Source: HXMU1428-3 sp965215715
Lineage (GTDB): Bacteria > Pseudomonadota > Alphaproteobacteria > Rhizobiales > HXMU1428-3
Assembly (NCBI GenBank): GCA_965215715.1
Contig: OZ244129.1
Span: 2,418,001-2,482,000, forward strand
Reading direction: 5' to 3'
DNA length: 64,000 nt
The notes below the pieces were generated by a model. It saw only the letters and a list, made by a program, of their open reading frames with translations. It did not search any database and was not told where the DNA came from. Below are positions 1-7,786 of the stretch, piece after piece (position 1 is the first letter of the stretch; each line of letters begins with the position of its first letter). Made by a program: the position numbers and the translations under genes.

Positions 1-162
1 GTTGTAATTACCTAGTATGTCAGGTTTGCCATTGATGTCTATTTAGGGTCAACAGCTCACTTTTAGAACCGAAACAATCCACATCAGCTAAGCAATCATT
101 TGCGGAATATTTGATTGGTAAATCATTGTGGGGAGATCTGCTGGTGGCCCCGTTGGGGCCAG

Positions 163-382
163 CTAGAGCGCGTTGCTTTTTATTGAATTCACGAAACGCT
201 TTTCTTTTATCTCACGGGCGTTTTTTCGCTCAAAAAGCGAAAAGCCCTCCGATGGGGCGGCGCAAGGCGCCGGGCGCTTTAAAAGCGCCATGTCCGTGCT
301 CTCTCAGGTGAGCACTCCCTTCTTCGTAAGGCAGCCTAAAGCGAAAAGATTTGTCTATCCATATAAAAGCAACGCGCTCTAG
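163..382. repeat. MITE-like element with 18-bp terminal inverted repeats
   Basis: The ends are exact inverted repeats of 18 bp: CTAGAGCGCGTTGCTTTT at 163-180 and its reverse complement at 365-382. The roughly 220-bp interior carries several hairpins, including a TTTTCGCT/AGCGAAAA stem near 224-244, a GGCGCTTT/AAAGCGCC palindrome near 273-289, and a GTGCTC/GAGCAC stem near 295-315. No credible gene lies inside. The size, terminal repeats and lack of coding capacity fit a miniature inverted-repeat element; a structured RNA is the alternative. Bases 1-162 and 383-413 show nothing recognisable. Confidence 0.6.
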
Positions 383-413
383 AATAATTTTCTTTTTTCT
401 TCTCAACAACCCA

Positions 414-2276
414 CTAAAGATCGTTGTTGCTCTCTTTCACCTTTTCTGCATCAAGGTAAACTTCAGAGCCCATTTCCTTGAACTTCTCGCTCATCTCTGC
501 CATGCCCTGCTCTTTGTCGTTTAGCTTGGCGGCATAATCGCGCACGTCTTGCGTGATTTTCATGGAACAGAATTTTGGCCCGCACATGGAGCAGAAATGC
601 GCCACTTTGTGTGCGTCTTTCGGCATGGTCTCATCATGGTAGGAGCGCGCTGTGTCTGGGTCGAGAGACAGGTTGAACTGGTCTTCCCATCTAAAGTCAA
701 AGCGGGCACGAGACAATGCGTCATCGCGAATTTGTGCCGCTGGGTGGCCTTTGGCCAGGTCTGCGGCATGAGCGGCGATCTTATAGGTGATCACGCCTTC
801 TTTCACATCATCTCTGTTGGGTAGACCCAGATGTTCTTTTGGCGTCACATAACAAAGCATGGCTGTACCGAACCAACCAATCATCGCGGCGCCAATGCCA
901 GAGGTGATGTGATCATAGCCTGGGGCAATGTCTGTTGTTAACGGCCCCAATGTATAGAACGGGGCTTCGCCGCATTCTTTCAACTGCTTGTCAACGTTGA
1001 CCTTGATCTTTTGCATTGGTACATGGCCTGGCCCTTCGATCATCACCTGGCATCCCTTGTCCCAGGCAACCTTGGTCAACTCGCCCAAGGTTTCAAGCTC
1101 AGCAAATTGGGCCCGGTCATTGGCATCAGCAATGGAGCCAGGGCGCAAGCCATCACCTAGCGAGAAGCTGACGTCATATTTGCGCATCAAATCACAAATT
1201 TCGTCAAAGCGCTCATAAAGGAAGCTTTCCCGGTGGTGAGCCAGGCACCACTTGGCCATGATTGAACCACCGCGAGAGACAATGCCTGTTACCCGATCAG
1301 CGGTTAAGTGAATGTAGCCCAAACGCACACCGGCATGGATGGTGAAATAATCCACACCCTGCTCGCACTGTTCAATCAATGTGTCTTTGTAAACTTCCCA
1401 ATCCAGTTTCACCGGATCGCCATTGACCTTTTCCAGTGCTTGGTAAATCGGCACAGTGCCAATGGGCACAGGTGCGTTGCGGATGATCCATTCTCTGGTG
1501 TTATGAATGTTGCGCCCGGTGGACAGGTCCATCACCGTATCAGCGCCCCAGCGGATCGACCAGATCATCTTTTCAACTTCTTCTTCAATTGAAGAGGTCA
1601 CCGCACTGTTGCCAATGTTGGCATTGATTTTGGTCAAAAAGTTACGGCCAATGATCATTGGCTCTAATTCAGCGTGGTTGATGTTGGAGGGAATGATCGC
1701 GCGCCCGCGTGCGATTTCATCGCGCACAAATTCTGGCGTGATGTGCTCTGGCAAGTTGGCGCCAAAATTCTCGCCTTGGTCCAGTTGTTCGCGGGCATAC
1801 TCGAGTGCTTTTTCACGCCCTAAATTTTCGCGCTCAGCCACATAAATCATTTCTTTGGTGATAATCCCGGCGCGGGCATATTCAAGTTGCGTGATAGGAT
1901 GCCCGTCCTCGCCAACCAAAGGCCCATAAGAGACAGGGAATTGGCGCGCCAAATGATCGCCAGAGACATTGCCATTATCTTCTGGTTTGACCTCGCGCCC
2001 CTCGACACGCTCAACGCCGCCACGCTCAAGCGCCCACTGTTCGCGAAAACGCGTCAAACCGGTTTCGACATTGATTTGCGCATCATCGTCAGTGTAGGGG
2101 CCTGAGGGGTCATAAACCCGCACATTTGGCTCCCCAGCGGCCGGTGATAGTTCAATTTCTCGAACCGGAACTTTCAGGTCTGGGGCTTGCTCTGGTGAAA
2201 TGTAAACCTTTTTTGAGGCAGGAAGCGGCCCTGTGGTTACTTCAGGCGGGGTGATTTTTTCTGAGTGAACGTTCAT
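414..2276 (-). CDS. thiC: Phosphomethylpyrimidine synthase ThiC
   Basis: ThiC converts aminoimidazole ribotide to hydroxymethylpyrimidine phosphate, the pyrimidine half of thiamine, by radical SAM chemistry in the cytoplasm. The 620-residue length is normal for the family. The C-terminal iron-sulfur motif CSMCGPKFC (CX2CX4C) is present near residues 562-570, and the core carries the family segments MIEGPGHVPM and TDIAPGYDHI. The start at 2276 has GAGG about 11 bases upstream. The gene sits 25 bp after a small membrane protein gene, and both lie downstream of a TPP riboswitch, so repression by thiamine pyrophosphate is expected. No other thi gene is visible nearby. Confidence 0.97.
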   Translation of the reverse strand: MNVHSEKITPPEVTTGPLPASKKVYISPEQAPDLKVPVREIELSPAAGEPNVRVYDPSGPYTDDDAQINVETGLTRFREQWALERGGVERVEGREVKPEDNGNVSGDHLARQFPVSYGPLVGEDGHPITQLEYARAGIITKEMIYVAERENLGREKALEYAREQLDQGENFGANLPEHITPEFVRDEIARGRAIIPSNINHAELEPMIIGRNFLTKINANIGNSAVTSSIEEEVEKMIWSIRWGADTVMDLSTGRNIHNTREWIIRNAPVPIGTVPIYQALEKVNGDPVKLDWEVYKDTLIEQCEQGVDYFTIHAGVRLGYIHLTADRVTGIVSRGGSIMAKWCLAHHRESFLYERFDEICDLMRKYDVSFSLGDGLRPGSIADANDRAQFAELETLGELTKVAWDKGCQVMIEGPGHVPMQKIKVNVDKQLKECGEAPFYTLGPLTTDIAPGYDHITSGIGAAMIGWFGTAMLCYVTPKEHLGLPNRDDVKEGVITYKIAAHAADLAKGHPAAQIRDDALSRARFDFRWEDQFNLSLDPDTARSYHDETMPKDAHKVAHFCSMCGPKFCSMKITQDVRDYAAKLNDKEQGMAEMSEKFKEMGSEVYLDAEKVKESNNDL

Positions 2277-2301
2277 GTGTTGAATACCTCAAAGTTAAAA
2301 A

Positions 2302-2703
2302 TTAATACAATTTAATTCCGATACCAAACCCTTCATTTAATAAAATGAGCGAGCATGCAAGGACAGCTAGACTAAAGAGTGAGAACAAAAATCGATGGTC
2401 GGAAATGGCCTGTATCAGCTGCAAAGCCAATTCTGGAATTAGCAAGTGGATGATACCGATTAAAAAAGCACCCCAACCAAAAAGAGTGATAATCAAGCGC
2501 CAGTCATATGTGAAAACGGGATGAAAGGTCGTCACAAGAATGCCAACGATCAGGGCAATAATTGCGGCCAAATAAATCAGCCCTTCACTATTGATAAATT
2601 CTTGAACAAGATTGGGAATTCTTTGATAGCTCAGCAAGGCAGATACAGAAACAATCAAACAATACAGTCCAATTATTTTTGCAAAAATGATTGAGATTTC
2701 CAC
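2302..2703 (-). CDS. Small four-helix membrane protein in the TPP-riboswitch operon
   Basis: This 133-residue protein has four predicted membrane helices, roughly residues 7-27, 41-61, 69-89 and 105-125, with short loops. The GTG start at 2703 is supported by a strong GGGAGG ribosome binding site seven bases upstream. It resembles, from memory, a widespread family of ~130-aa integral membrane proteins containing a TLFGWGAFLIG-like segment; I know no function for it. It is the first gene after the TPP riboswitch and ends 25 bp before thiC, so it is probably co-transcribed with thiC. A role in movement of thiamine or its precursors is inferred only from position. Confidence 0.8.
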   Translation of the reverse strand: MEISIIFAKIIGLYCLIVSVSALLSYQRIPNLVQEFINSEGLIYLAAIIALIVGILVTTFHPVFTYDWRLIITLFGWGAFLIGIIHLLIPELALQLIQAISDHRFLFSLFSLAVLACSLILLNEGFGIGIKLY

Positions 2704-2922
2704 CTGATATCCTCCCAGCAGATCAACAAAAAACCTGATTGTAAGAGGAGAAACAGTGCTCTTATTTTAAGGCCTCAAAAGAATGGCCCACAACAACAGC
2801 TTTTCACAACATATAAGAACATTGCTTATAATGATCGTTATACAATTTTGATGATCTTGATATCATTTCATCTCGATAACATTTCATCTCGATATCAAGG
2901 CTATCTTGTACAACGTGTTCCG

Positions 2923-3006
2923 TCCCTCCGCCGGTATGACCCGGATCAGGTTTCAAGGGTTGAGCTTTTAAAATTAAAAGGCTCTCTCAGCTTTTTCAGC
3001 ACCCCT
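2923..3006 (-). promoter_or_regulatory. TPP riboswitch (thi box)
   Basis: Read on the minus strand, the segment begins AGGGGTGCTGA, continues through CTGAGAGAG, and ends with ACCCTTGAAACCTGATC followed by CGGGTCATACCGGCGGAGGGA split across the last helix. These match the conserved blocks of the thiamine pyrophosphate aptamer. It lies about 220 bases upstream of the small membrane protein gene and thiC. Between aptamer and first gene there is a weak CTTGATATC/GATATCAAG stem but no clear run-of-T terminator, so the expression platform is not resolved. Only 60 bp separate the aptamer from the upstream gene end, so the promoter should lie there. Confidence 0.93.
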
Positions 3007-3066
3007 CGGATGGCCTTACAATGGCCTGAAATTAAAATAATTACAAGTTCTTTATCACCACACGAT

Positions 3067-4032
3067 CTAACGTTGAGACTGAGAAAACGCATGTTTGCGC
3101 GTTTCAAACCGATCAAGATAATCTGGAACGATCGCTTGGATAGAGCGTGGTGGACTGGGGCAAAGGTCGGCCAGTGTCCTATGCTCCTCAATGGCTTGGC
3201 GACTCACGATATTGTCTTTTTTTAACAATCTGATTTGATCAAACGTTATCGGTTGGTTTGGTAAGATGCTTGTAAACAGGGCGATAATTCTGGCAACCCA
3301 AAGTGGCAAGGGTAACAAGGCAGGATTTAATCCGGTTATTTGTTTAATCTGATTATGGATCTGTTTCATATTCACTGTTTGAGGCCCGCCCAATTCATAA
3401 ATGGTGCCTTGGCGTGCACCCCCTTCCAAACTGGCTGCAATCGCCTTGGCAACGTCCCCGACATAAATCGGTTGAAATTTCGTCTTACCTGCAAATACAG
3501 GGACGATGGGTGCCAAAGACATTAGGCTGGCAAAGCGATTAAAAAATTCATCCTCAGGTCCAAACACCACAGAAGGGCGTAGGATAACAGCGTTAGGCTC
3601 CATATTCAGAACAGCGTCCTCACCATGGGCTTTGGTGCGCGCATAGGTGGAGCGGCTGTTGGCATCAGCCCCTAAAGCTGACACTTGAACCAGCTGTTTA
3701 ACGCCAGCTTCTCTGGCAGCAATGGCAACCAAGCGGGCACCTTGCACATGCAATGCATTAAACCTTTGACCGCCTGATGGGGCCAATATACCAACTAAAT
3801 TCACCACGAAAGAGGCCCCATTAACAGCCTCTTTAATTGACTGTTCATCACGTAAATTAGCATAGACAGATGAAATTTGGCTGACACCGCCTAGGGGTTG
3901 TAAAAACCCGGCCAGATCGGGGCGGCGCACAGCCACACGAATGCGATAACCGTTCTTTGCAAGCTGTTGTACAAGATGTCGTCCAATAAACCCTGAACCA
4001 CCAAAAATGGTAACAAGCCCGTTATCTGGCAT
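3067..4032 (-). CDS. NAD(P)-binding epimerase-like protein, complex I NDUFA9 type
   Basis: An atypical short-chain dehydrogenase of about 321 residues. A GGSGFIGRHL nucleotide-binding motif sits at the N-terminus (residues 8-17), followed by VVNLVGILAPSG and a LRPSVVFGPEDEF segment typical of the complex I NDUFA9-like subfamily. In alphaproteobacteria such proteins are linked by homology to NADH dehydrogenase assembly; some members act as NAD(P)H-dependent reductases. The start at 4032 has AAGGAG eight bases upstream and places the Rossmann motif at the usual position; a longer reading to 4113 has no such support. It is transcribed toward the thiC riboswitch but ends before it. Confidence 0.88.
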   Translation of the reverse strand: MPDNGLVTIFGGSGFIGRHLVQQLAKNGYRIRVAVRRPDLAGFLQPLGGVSQISSVYANLRDEQSIKEAVNGASFVVNLVGILAPSGGQRFNALHVQGARLVAIAAREAGVKQLVQVSALGADANSRSTYARTKAHGEDAVLNMEPNAVILRPSVVFGPEDEFFNRFASLMSLAPIVPVFAGKTKFQPIYVGDVAKAIAASLEGGARQGTIYELGGPQTVNMKQIHNQIKQITGLNPALLPLPLWVARIIALFTSILPNQPITFDQIRLLKKDNIVSRQAIEEHRTLADLCPSPPRSIQAIVPDYLDRFETRKHAFSQSQR

Positions 4033-4239
4033 GTTTGCACTCCTTACCTTCCCGTCTGAATATGTCAGGGTAAAATGTGTTTGCTGATTTGTGAAGTGTT
4101 TTGAGACTCTCATAAACCATTTAATCTTAAAACCGGCTAAATTTAAGCGTTTATGCTTCCATTTACACGCTTGCTATTTCTGGATAATCACGGCTAAGTG
4201 AGATATAAATATTCAACTAAGTTTAAAAGAGAAATATTC

Positions 4240-4854
4240 ATGGCCATTACTGTCCATCAAAATGATTTACCAAAAGAGATTCGCTTTGAAAGTGCGGTTG
4301 CAGTTGATAGCGAAACGTTGGGGTTAAACCCTTTGCGCGATCGTTTGTGTGTTGTGCAATTATCTGGAGGCGATGGTGATGCCCATTTGGTCCAATTTGA
4401 TGGCACCAATTATGAGGCACCAAATTTGAAAGCTTTGCTTGCCAACCGCGACCTCATAAAAATTTATCATTTTGCCCGCTTTGATTTGGCGGCGATTTAT
4501 CATTGGCTCGGCATTTGGGCTGCGCCCGTATTTTGCACCAAAATTGCCTCTAAGCTTACGCGCACCTATACAGACAAACATGGTTTGAAAGATCTAACCC
4601 GCGAATTGCTAGAGATTGACCTTTCTAAACAACAGCAAAGTTCTGATTGGGGGGCTTCGCGATTGAGCCAAGCGCAACAAGCTTATGCGGCATCCGATGT
4701 TTTATATCTTCATCAATTGCAAGAGAAATTAACCCAGCGCCTCATTCGCGAACAACGCTTGGAGATTGCGCAAAAAGCCTTTGAATTTTTACCAACCCGT
4801 GCTGAACTTGATTTAATTGGTTGGCCTGAAAGCGATATTTTTGCCCATTCATAA
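4240..4854 (+). CDS. rnd: Ribonuclease D family 3'-5' exonuclease
   Basis: A 204-residue DEDD exonuclease. The first acidic motif is VDSETLGLNP near residue 25, the second is around IYHFARFDLAAI, and the third is the Y-type YAASDVLYLHQL near residues 148-159. It lacks the HRDC domains of the longer E. coli RNase D, as is usual for the short alphaproteobacterial form. Its expected role is 3' trimming of structured RNA such as tRNA precursors. The ATG at 4240 is chosen because it begins the conserved domain; an upstream start at 4198 would add a basic tail not usual for the family. It precedes lptC, a common order in this class. Confidence 0.9.
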   Translation: MAITVHQNDLPKEIRFESAVAVDSETLGLNPLRDRLCVVQLSGGDGDAHLVQFDGTNYEAPNLKALLANRDLIKIYHFARFDLAAIYHWLGIWAAPVFCTKIASKLTRTYTDKHGLKDLTRELLEIDLSKQQQSSDWGASRLSQAQQAYAASDVLYLHQLQEKLTQRLIREQRLEIAQKAFEFLPTRAELDLIGWPESDIFAHS

Positions 4855-4980
4855 AACAGCTCCGATGCCAGGTGCTTAAATGTGATAAGCTGTTGTGATC
4901 AGCCAAAATATGATCATATTGGTTTTATAGATTAAACTTAAAGCCTTAAATTGCTTCACGTGTGGAAACGAAACACTTTA

Positions 4981-5676
4981 ATGGAACATCTTGCAGCACC
5001 TTCATCGGCCGGCTCAGACATGATTGATCATCATGAATTGTCTCAGCGTCGGCGCGCCGCTTTTGATCGAGCGCAAAATCATAGCCGTGTTGTTATGGTT
5101 TTGCGGCGGCTGCTTCCTGTGTTGGCTGTTTTGTGTGTTGGTGTCTATTTTATTAGAAGTGATTTTGAGATTCACCATAAAGATTTCAAAGCCAGCGTCC
5201 AAGACATTCAACTGACCAAAAACGAACTTAAAATGATTAATCCGCGCCTGGAAGGTCATGATGAAAAATCTGGCTCTTACTTGGTGATTGCTGATACAGC
5301 CTCGCAAAAATCTGGATCGCCCCATGTTGTACATTTGCAGAAAGTTGATGCCAAATTGGACCACCCAACAAATGGCCAAATCACATTAAAGGCTGATCGG
5401 GGAAGCTTTGATAGCAAATCAGAAATTTTGGAGCTGTTTGACAATATTCATATTGTGAGCGCTAATGGCATGAAAGCGCAGTTAAAAACAGCTAGAATTG
5501 TGTTTAAAGGACAAATTATCACATCAAACCAGCCTGTATTTATAGAAATGAAGGGTAGTACCATTCATGCAAATACACTAAAGATTGATGGGGTTAAAAA
5601 GCTGATAACTTTTACCGAACAGGTTAAAGTAAAGCTTATTAAATCGCCTGATAAGCCAATCCCGATAAAAGAGTGA
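4981..5676 (+). CDS. lptC: LPS export protein LptC
   Basis: LptC is the bitopic inner-membrane protein that receives lipopolysaccharide from the LptB2FG transporter and hands it to LptA. The 231-residue protein has a cytoplasmic N-terminal segment, one membrane helix near residues 42-60 and a periplasmic beta-rich domain. Its family assignment rests on the pattern of short beta strands (LKADRGSFDSKSEILELF) and on its place directly before lptA and lptB. The ATG at 4981 is preferred over a TTG at 4951. The gap to the next gene is about 50 bp, so one operon is likely. Confidence 0.9.
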   Translation: MEHLAAPSSAGSDMIDHHELSQRRRAAFDRAQNHSRVVMVLRRLLPVLAVLCVGVYFIRSDFEIHHKDFKASVQDIQLTKNELKMINPRLEGHDEKSGSYLVIADTASQKSGSPHVVHLQKVDAKLDHPTNGQITLKADRGSFDSKSEILELFDNIHIVSANGMKAQLKTARIVFKGQIITSNQPVFIEMKGSTIHANTLKIDGVKKLITFTEQVKVKLIKSPDKPIPIKE

Positions 5677-5728
5677 CCACTCATTTACACATGCGGTTAA
5701 AGCCCTTTTGATATTGGAAAATGATACT

Positions 5729-6358
5729 ATGATAAATGATAGCAAAATAGTCGCCTTTAAAAAGGGACTTGGCGCGCGGACAAAGAGGCTTGGCGCGCGC
5801 GAACCTATGCGCCTTAAATTTGGCGCAGGGTTCATTTGTATCATTTTTTCTTTATGTTTTTCAGCAGGTTTGTCGGCCCAATCTTTAACTGATAAATTTG
5901 GTGGCTTTTCCTCTACTTCAAATGAACCGATTGATATTGTTGCTGACCAATTGCAGGTCGATGATCTTAAGAAAACGGCTGTTTTTTCTGGTGATGTCAA
6001 AGCTGTGCAAGGGGACTTTGTCCTGCGCTCTAAAAGTTTAGAGGTTTTTTATAGCGGCACGCCACAAGGGGGAACAGGTGGTAAAGTCAAACGGATGATG
6101 GCTAGAGGAAAAGTTTTAATCAGCACCAAAGATAATCAATCTGCGACCAGTGAATGGGCCAATTTTGATGTTATCAAACAAATTATTACCTTGGGTGACC
6201 AAGTGGTTTTAACGCAAGGGGGCAACATTATAAATGGCGGGCAACTACAAATTGACTTAAAGACCCGCCAAAGTAAATTTATAAACAAGCGCAAAAAAGG
6301 GCGCGTGCGCATGAAAGTGGATGTCAAATCACAAAAGAATAAGAAAGCCCCCTTTTAA
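5729..6358 (+). CDS. lptA: LPS transport periplasmic protein LptA
   Basis: LptA forms the periplasmic bridge that carries lipopolysaccharide to the outer membrane. An OstA/LptA domain begins at the PIDIVADQLQVDD segment and runs with the expected VFSGDVKAVQGD and MMARGKVLI strands. The start at 5729 has GGAAAA upstream; it gives 26 residues rich in Lys and Arg ahead of a hydrophobic signal sequence (about residues 31-50). An internal ATG at 5807 would start just before that signal and is a real alternative. The N-terminal extension contains a direct repeat of CTTGGCGCGCG. The C-terminus is basic (KKGRVRMK). Confidence 0.9.
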   Translation: MINDSKIVAFKKGLGARTKRLGAREPMRLKFGAGFICIIFSLCFSAGLSAQSLTDKFGGFSSTSNEPIDIVADQLQVDDLKKTAVFSGDVKAVQGDFVLRSKSLEVFYSGTPQGGTGGKVKRMMARGKVLISTKDNQSATSEWANFDVIKQIITLGDQVVLTQGGNIINGGQLQIDLKTRQSKFINKRKKGRVRMKVDVKSQKNKKAPF

Positions 6359-6421
6359 AATAAGCCCTTTTTCAGGTTAAGATCGTTTCCCCAAACGGGA
6401 AAAACAGGTGAGTGAGTTTTT

Positions 6422-7444
6422 ATGAAAAAATTCTGGCCATTTGGCAAAAACAAACAAGATGATGCTCTGCATCATCGCTCGCCTCACTCTGGCCGCCAAG
6501 AGCAAACGCCGCCGCCAAATGGTCTGCCTTTTTCTGCACGTCCTGCACATGTAGGAGGGGCAGAGCACGAACAAAGATTTGAGCCTGGCCCGCACAATTC
6601 ACCCCCCCAGTATGCACCGCCCAATAATATGGCTTTGGGCAATGCTATTCCGCTTGAGACAGGCCAAGGGCAAATGGTCACGCCCATGCCAACAACACCG
6701 CCCAAACCACAGATTTCACCCCAAACAGGCTGGTTAACGGCGCAAAAGGTTTGCAAAACCTACGGCAAACGCCAAGTGGTGAAAGAGGCCAGTGTTTCAG
6801 TTCGCCGGGGTGAATCTGTTGGCCTGTTAGGGCCTAACGGGGCGGGTAAAACCACCATTTTTTACATGATTACCGGTCTTGTTAGCGCTGATGAGGGTCT
6901 TATTCATATTGATGGCTATGATGTCACCAAATTGCCCATGTATCGCCGGGCGCGGTTAGGCATTGGCTATTTGCCACAAGAAGCTTCCATTTTTCGCGGC
7001 TTAACCGTTGAACAAAATATCATGGCTGTGCTGGAAGTGACTGAGAAGAATCGTGAAAAGCGACAGCACAAGTTAGAAAGCTTGTTAAACGAATTTAACA
7101 TTGCTCGCCTTCGCAAATCTCCTTCTATCGCGCTTTCTGGTGGTGAGCGTCGTCGCTGCGAAATTGCACGGGCTTTGGCCAGCGATCCTTCTTATATTTT
7201 GCTTGATGAACCCTTTGCCGGTATTGACCCCATAGCCATTGGTGACATCCGTGACCTTGTCAGGCACCTTACTGATCGTGGCATTGGTGTTTTAATTACC
7301 GACCACAATGTGCGTGAAACGTTAGAAATGATTGACCGGGCCTATATCATTCATGATGGTATGGTGCTTACTGAAGGAACGCCTTATGAAATTGTCTCAA
7401 ATGACGATGTTAGGCGGGTTTATCTGGGCGATATGTTTGGTTAA
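6422..7444 (+). CDS. lptB: LPS export ABC transporter ATPase LptB with N-terminal extension
   Basis: LptB powers extraction of lipopolysaccharide from the inner membrane with LptF and LptG. The ATPase part starts near residue 104. Walker A is GPNGAGKTT at about 137-145, the signature is LSGGERRRCEIARAL, Walker B is YILLDEPFAGIDP, and the switch histidine lies in LITDHNVRET. The first ~100 residues are a low-complexity tail rich in Pro, Gln and His that the usual ~240-residue LptB lacks. A ribosome site is not strong but the ATG at 6422 follows GTGAGTG. The gene closes the lptC-lptA-lptB set and precedes rpoN. Confidence 0.95.
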   Translation: MKKFWPFGKNKQDDALHHRSPHSGRQEQTPPPNGLPFSARPAHVGGAEHEQRFEPGPHNSPPQYAPPNNMALGNAIPLETGQGQMVTPMPTTPPKPQISPQTGWLTAQKVCKTYGKRQVVKEASVSVRRGESVGLLGPNGAGKTTIFYMITGLVSADEGLIHIDGYDVTKLPMYRRARLGIGYLPQEASIFRGLTVEQNIMAVLEVTEKNREKRQHKLESLLNEFNIARLRKSPSIALSGGERRRCEIARALASDPSYILLDEPFAGIDPIAIGDIRDLVRHLTDRGIGVLITDHNVRETLEMIDRAYIIHDGMVLTEGTPYEIVSNDDVRRVYLGDMFG

Positions 7445-7786
7445 ATCAAAATAATTTAATAAATTGAGCTTTGTTAATAATTTTTTCTTTTTAATTTAGC
7501 TTAATTTTCTTGATTTCCCTCTCATCTGAAAATTTTTTGAAAAATTGGCTTAGCTTATGCAAATTTCGTGCTAAGCTATAGGGACAAGCACATCCTCCCT
7601 TAGTCGATAAGACTATCGGAAACCGCAATATTAAACGCTATTTATTTTTATTTTTAAATTCATTAAAAGTTTGCCTAAATGATTAATCGTTGTTAAATGC
7701 TCTTTTGGTATGAATATTGCCTATGGCATCGATTTTGCCGATTATGACTGTTGGTGACGCTCACTTGTCGAGGATTTTAGTTAGAT
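7445..7786. other. Intergenic region before rpoN, 342 bp
   Basis: An AT-rich spacer. It holds a 7-bp inverted repeat, GCTTAGC and GCTAAGC, around 7548-7577, next to a TATAG that could be part of a promoter. I see no gene, no clear terminator for lptB and no promoter with good spacing. Confidence 0.4.

Noticed and set aside
111..382. Two short reading frames in the first 400 bp
   Set aside because: They lie within or over the inverted-repeat element, overlap each other and have no ribosome site or family resemblance.
2848..3225. Plus-strand 125-residue reading frame
   Set aside because: It covers the TPP riboswitch and the end of the opposite-strand dehydrogenase gene; no ribosome site.
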